This document shows positions 60,751 through 64,000 of a DNA stretch of 64,000 bases, piece after piece (position 1 is the first letter of the stretch; every line of letters starts with the position of its first letter). A program made the position numbers and the translations under genes. The notes below the pieces were generated by a model. That model made no database searches, had not been told where the DNA came from, and worked only from the letters and a program-made list of their open reading frames with translations. Origin of the DNA: Gongronella butleri. Taxonomy: Eukaryota > Mucoromycota > Mucoromycetes > Mucorales > Cunninghamellaceae. The stretch is taken from contig JAIWZP010000002.1 in assembly GCA_025201375.1 (NCBI GenBank), positions 1,331,485 to 1,395,484 on the forward strand, given 5' to 3'.

Positions 60751-62421
60751 AACAGGATTATATCGCATCACTTCAAAACAGGCTTAAAGAGCTGAACATC
60801 AAGCCATTGTCCGTCGGCGGGCCATTGGAATCTGAATGGAAATCTTTGCAACCTTTGTTGGAAAGCATTGCGTAAGGGGAACAATAACAAAAGGATAAAA
60901 AAAGGTGCAAACGGCTCATATTTCTGTTATTTTTTAGACAATACCAAACGATCATGCAACGAGTCAAGGAGCTAGAGGAGAATTGGGACGCACCCAGCGC
61001 GCGCGAGCACATTGCTCAGATGACAGCCGACACCTCGCGCCTCGAAAAGGCCCTCGATGGGTGGCCCATCAATGACCATCCTTCCTACAAAGTCATGACC
61101 GATCTTCCCGACGCTGCCACCGAAAAGGGCAAGCTGGAGCTCCAGCTCGAGGCGTACACCAAGGTAAAAAAAAAAAAAAAAAAAGAAAGTCGCATAATAA
61201 CAGAAAAACGAAGGTGCTCATTTTTTTTAATACGCGTTAGACGGAAGATCAATTTGTGGAGCAATTGGACCGGGTTGGGGCCATCCTGGGCCGCCTCGCA
61301 GAGCAAGGCTCGCGGCCAGTGTTCAACAAGCACACGAAAGATGATATTAAAAACAAGCTCAAAGTTGAGGTATGCATTCAAATTTTTTTTTTTTGCATAA
61401 ATCTGACATTTTTGATATATTTGCAGATCTCAAAGTTTGCACAGACGTTTCCGTCCATCCGAAAAGAACGCGACGAGCGCCGGAAACAAGTCGATGGCCT
61501 CAAACAGACAAGCGAAAGCCAAAAAAAAATTGTCGACCAGCTTTACGAACGCGAACGCGACCTGGCTGCCAAATTGGTAAGATGACGACTCGACTGTGAC
61601 GGGCTCGACCGTGGATAAAATGTGCTCATTGACCTTTTTTTCGCCTTGTTTTGTAGGCGGACAAGGAATTTGAGGCGCTGCGTATGAATTTGGCCTTGGA
61701 GGAGGACAAGAATGCCATTGAAATGCTTACACAGAAGGTCGACGAGGCTAAACTCACTGTGGATCAGCTCTTGGCACAAAAGTCACAGGTAAAACGTGCC
61801 TGTTTTCTTTGATTTATGGGCTGACATTCTTCGTTTTTCCCCCCTTCTTTTTGTGTTTTTAGGCGCTGGTACGCGTCAATGAACACGAACGGGCCGCGCA
61901 GAATGACAGAGACTTGGCACAAAGATCCGAGGCGGAGCATGAAGCGCTCCGGCGCCGGTGGGAAATGGCGTCTCATGGTGAAAATCCCCAAGAGCAAGAA
62001 TTGGTCGAGGAGTGTGAACATTTGCGCGTAAGTAAACGGCCGCGTGCCCTTTCCCCTCTTTTTTTTTTTTTTTCGTCGCCCCCCCAAACTCCTTTCACAC
62101 GCCTGGGATTTTATTGATTTGCCCAATTCCCGGTACATCCCTTGCAAACTCCCCCTTTTTTTTGCCCTTCCCCCCTAATTTTGATATTTGTCATGTGCCA
62201 TGCCTCGCCTATGCAACCTCGAATTCTGATCCATTGCTATTTTTTAGTCGCTCCTCAAGTGCGGTACGTGTCGAACACGTTTCAGAAGCCATCTCCTATT
62301 GCGCTGCATGCATACTTTTTGCAAAAGATGCATCGATTCATGCATTGAGACACGCCAGCGCCGGTGCCCCACGTGTGCTGAACCCTTTGGTGCCACAGAT
62401 GTCAAGCAATTTTACCTGTGA
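58935..62421 (+). CDS. BRE1: BRE1 E3 ubiquitin ligase for histone H2B (11 exons)
   Basis: Model join(58935..59126,59214..59270,59363..59666,59747..60636,60756..60871,60938..61163,61241..61369,61427..61576,61657..61788,61863..62027,62248..62421), 844 residues. It monoubiquitinates histone H2B with Rad6 in the nucleus. The N-terminus has KKRF and low complexity, most of the chain is coiled coil (with a Gln run QQQQQQQQ around 60115-60135), and the last exon holds a C3HC4 RING: KCGTC, CMHTFCKRC, RCPTCAEPFG, ending QFYL. This RING and the C-terminal phrase ETRQRRCPTC are diagnostic for Bre1/RNF20/RNF40. Length is slightly above yeast Bre1. The intron before 60756 has (GA)n then a T run of more than 40. 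Confidence 0.95.
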
Positions 62422-63160
62422 GTCGTTTCGCAAGCGACTCCATCCCCTTCCGTTTTTTTTTTTTTTCATCACACCAAGGGGTTGTCCCTTTTTTTCTCTC
62501 TCCCCTCTTCTTTTGCCATTCATCCAACGCGTACGATTTCTGCGTTTTTGTAACGAAATTGCTCAAAAGTTCAGTCCCTCCTTTCCTCGCCACGATCTCC
62601 ATCATTTGTATCATAGTTCATAGACGCACATTTCCAATTTTGCGTGCTCACATCTTACCATCGCCTCCATCCCCTCTAATGCTGCTTGTTTTTATACATA
62701 TTCCTGTCATTTTCGCTTTTGTTGCGTTTAATAAATAAGGTCCATAGCAAACATTTATCACGTGCGTCAAAAACGACCCATTAAAATAGGAGACGCATTG
62801 CTGGATCGACGAAGGCGGCCATCCCCACTCATTTTCTGCAACCTCTTTTCATTAAAACCCTTGCAGCTCCTCTTGCTCCGTGCGTTCGCTCGGTATTACC
62901 CCTCAACATAGGAGGTAACAATTGTATCTCACTGTTTAACGACATGAAAGGGGGGAACAAATCGAATGGATCACTCAACTGTCGTGCACAAGCATCGACC
63001 ACGGAGAAAAAGGACACGTCCCTCGTCGCGTCTCCTAAAAAAAAAAAAAAAGATACGCGTATAAAAGGGACCGACCATTGGGTGTTTCAATTTAATTTCT
63101 CTTTGTCTTTTTTCCACTTTGATCACTAGCACTTTTTTTTTCTAAAAAAAATATATAATC
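62422..63160. other. Intergenic, BRE1 3' region and promoter of secreted-protein gene
   Basis: AATAAATAA near 62728 is a likely polyadenylation signal for BRE1. An A run lies at 63038-63051 and a TATA-like TATATAA at about 63152, just upstream of the next start. Confidence 0.5.
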
Positions 63161-63682
63161 ATGCATTATCATCAACTGGTTGCGCTTGCGTCCTTGGTCT
63201 TGGCGTCGTCGTGCATGGCTGCCCCTGTGAACAATGTGCTGGATGGTCTGAGCGCAGGCCCTATCAACCTTGCGGCTGACAAGGATTTGACAAAATTGAT
63301 GGTCGGAGTCGTGCGTCGTGACACGGTCGCGTCGGCCCACAAGGCCGCCCAGGCCAACAATGCCGCTGCCGTCGCGGCTCCCAAGGCGCCAGCCGATTCA
63401 GGGTCGTCTGGTGCCGCCGTCGCGCCCGCGGTCGACCCGATGCCCATCTACGACGAAGCAATGCCCATGGGCCATAGCGGCACGCCCGAGGGCATGAGCT
63501 CTCTTGGCCTCGACAATCTTGTCGACGTCGATCTGGCCAATAACCCTGTTAACCACATTCTGACACCCCATGATCCCAGTGAGAAGCTTGTTGATGCTGA
63601 TCTCAATGCCGCCTCTTTAATTAATACCGAGTATGAGGGCATGGGCTATCGTCAGGGCGTCGAACTACTTGGTGGAATCTAA
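63161..63682 (+). CDS. Small secreted protein, 173 residues
   Basis: Single exon. Residues 1-21 form a signal peptide (MHYHQLVALASLVLASSCMAA). The mature part is Ala/Pro-rich in the middle (NNAAAVAAPKAPAD) and acidic/Asn-rich later (GLDNLVDVDLANNPVNHIL), with no Cys after the signal region and no recognised domain. A possible dibasic processing site VVRRDT lies near residue 50. Codon use is regular and GC-rich, as in highly expressed genes here. AATAAA lies at about 63758. Function unknown. Confidence 0.8.
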   Translation: MHYHQLVALASLVLASSCMAAPVNNVLDGLSAGPINLAADKDLTKLMVGVVRRDTVASAHKAAQANNAAAVAAPKAPADSGSSGAAVAPAVDPMPIYDEAMPMGHSGTPEGMSSLGLDNLVDVDLANNPVNHILTPHDPSEKLVDADLNAASLINTEYEGMGYRQGVELLGGI

Positions 63683-63846
63683 GCGCGTCACAGTCACTTT
63701 GCCACTTTTTTTTTTTCTTTTTCTGATCCCTTGCCCTACTTGCTATATCATATCTTAATAAACAATGGTTGTTTATTTTCTTTCCCCTCAATCCATCCAA
63801 TTCCTTGGAGTGCGCGTCATCAAGCGACATGCGATTAAAAGAAAAA

Positions 63847-63887
<41 letters not shown>

Positions 63888-64000
63888 AGGCAATTGTTGA
63901 TTATTTTTTCCAGGGCGAACTATTATGCGTTGGTCTCCATGCCCCATTATTGATCCTTGCGAGCCAATGGCAAAATACATACAAGGCGTACGCGTGTGCA
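63683..64000. other. Downstream intergenic DNA
   Basis: Contains the polyadenylation signal, then an A run of 34 bases at 63851-63884. No gene recognised up to the window end. Confidence 0.5.

Overview
This is a window of a eukaryotic nuclear genome with small, dense spliceosomal introns (mostly about 50-130 bp, GT-AG), many of them carrying long A or T homopolymers. The gene set points to a fungus: a CDC3/AspB-type septin with its heptad tail, a Pbs2/Wis1-type MAP kinase kinase, a Sit4/PP6 phosphatase, a nucleoplasmin-domain FKBP, Bre1, and an intron-split Fanzor gene. Intron density and overall style suggest an early-diverging (non-Dikarya) fungus, but I cannot name a species. TAA, TAG and TGA all end well-supported genes, so the standard code is used.

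Layout. 1-7.3 kb: the 3' end of an HMG-box gene, a coiled-coil protein, a secreted beta-trefoil-like protein and OGG1 (7 exons). 7.6-13.3 kb: a small ORF, then a gene-poor stretch with four tandem units of about 496 bp, internally spaced by about 165 bp. 13.3-15.5 kb: a small TPR-like protein and a FEN1-family protein that has lost catalytic acids. 16.2-19.0 kb: a decayed minus-strand gene. 19.0-22.8 kb: nothing recognisable. 22.8-27.5 kb: a KH-like protein and, divergently, a 7-exon gene for a 1036-residue Fanzor (eukaryotic TnpB-like RNA-guided nuclease), followed by two strong hairpins. 28.0-29.5 kb: a broken membrane-protein gene. 30.6-40.2 kb: CDC3-type septin, MBOAT acyltransferase, V-ATPase subunit c, ARMC8/Gid5 and TatD. 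40.4 kb: tRNA-Cys. 40.5-45.6 kb: a gene-poor island with a decayed Tc1-like transposase, a dense cluster of TACTGTA/TACAGTA heptamers and a CAAGCTT-rich patch. 45.7-62.4 kb: Pbs2-type MAPKK, an unidentified coiled-coil protein, PP6-type phosphatase, SurE-like phosphatase, two tandem Rab6-type GTPases, nucleoplasmin-FKBP and Bre1. 63.2 kb: a small secreted protein.

The core genes are housekeeping: repair (OGG1, TatD), chromatin (HMG, FKBP, Bre1), trafficking (two Rab6, V-ATPase), signalling (MAPKK, PP6), protein turnover (ARMC8/Gid5) and cytoskeleton (septin). Several pairs are divergent with short shared promoters (V-ATPase/MBOAT, SurE/Rab6, FKBP/Bre1). The two most unusual items are the Fanzor gene with its 3' hairpins and the FEN1 relative with a rewritten active site. 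Exon joins were worked out by hand from reading frame, splice sites and family conservation; all complete models sum to whole codons.
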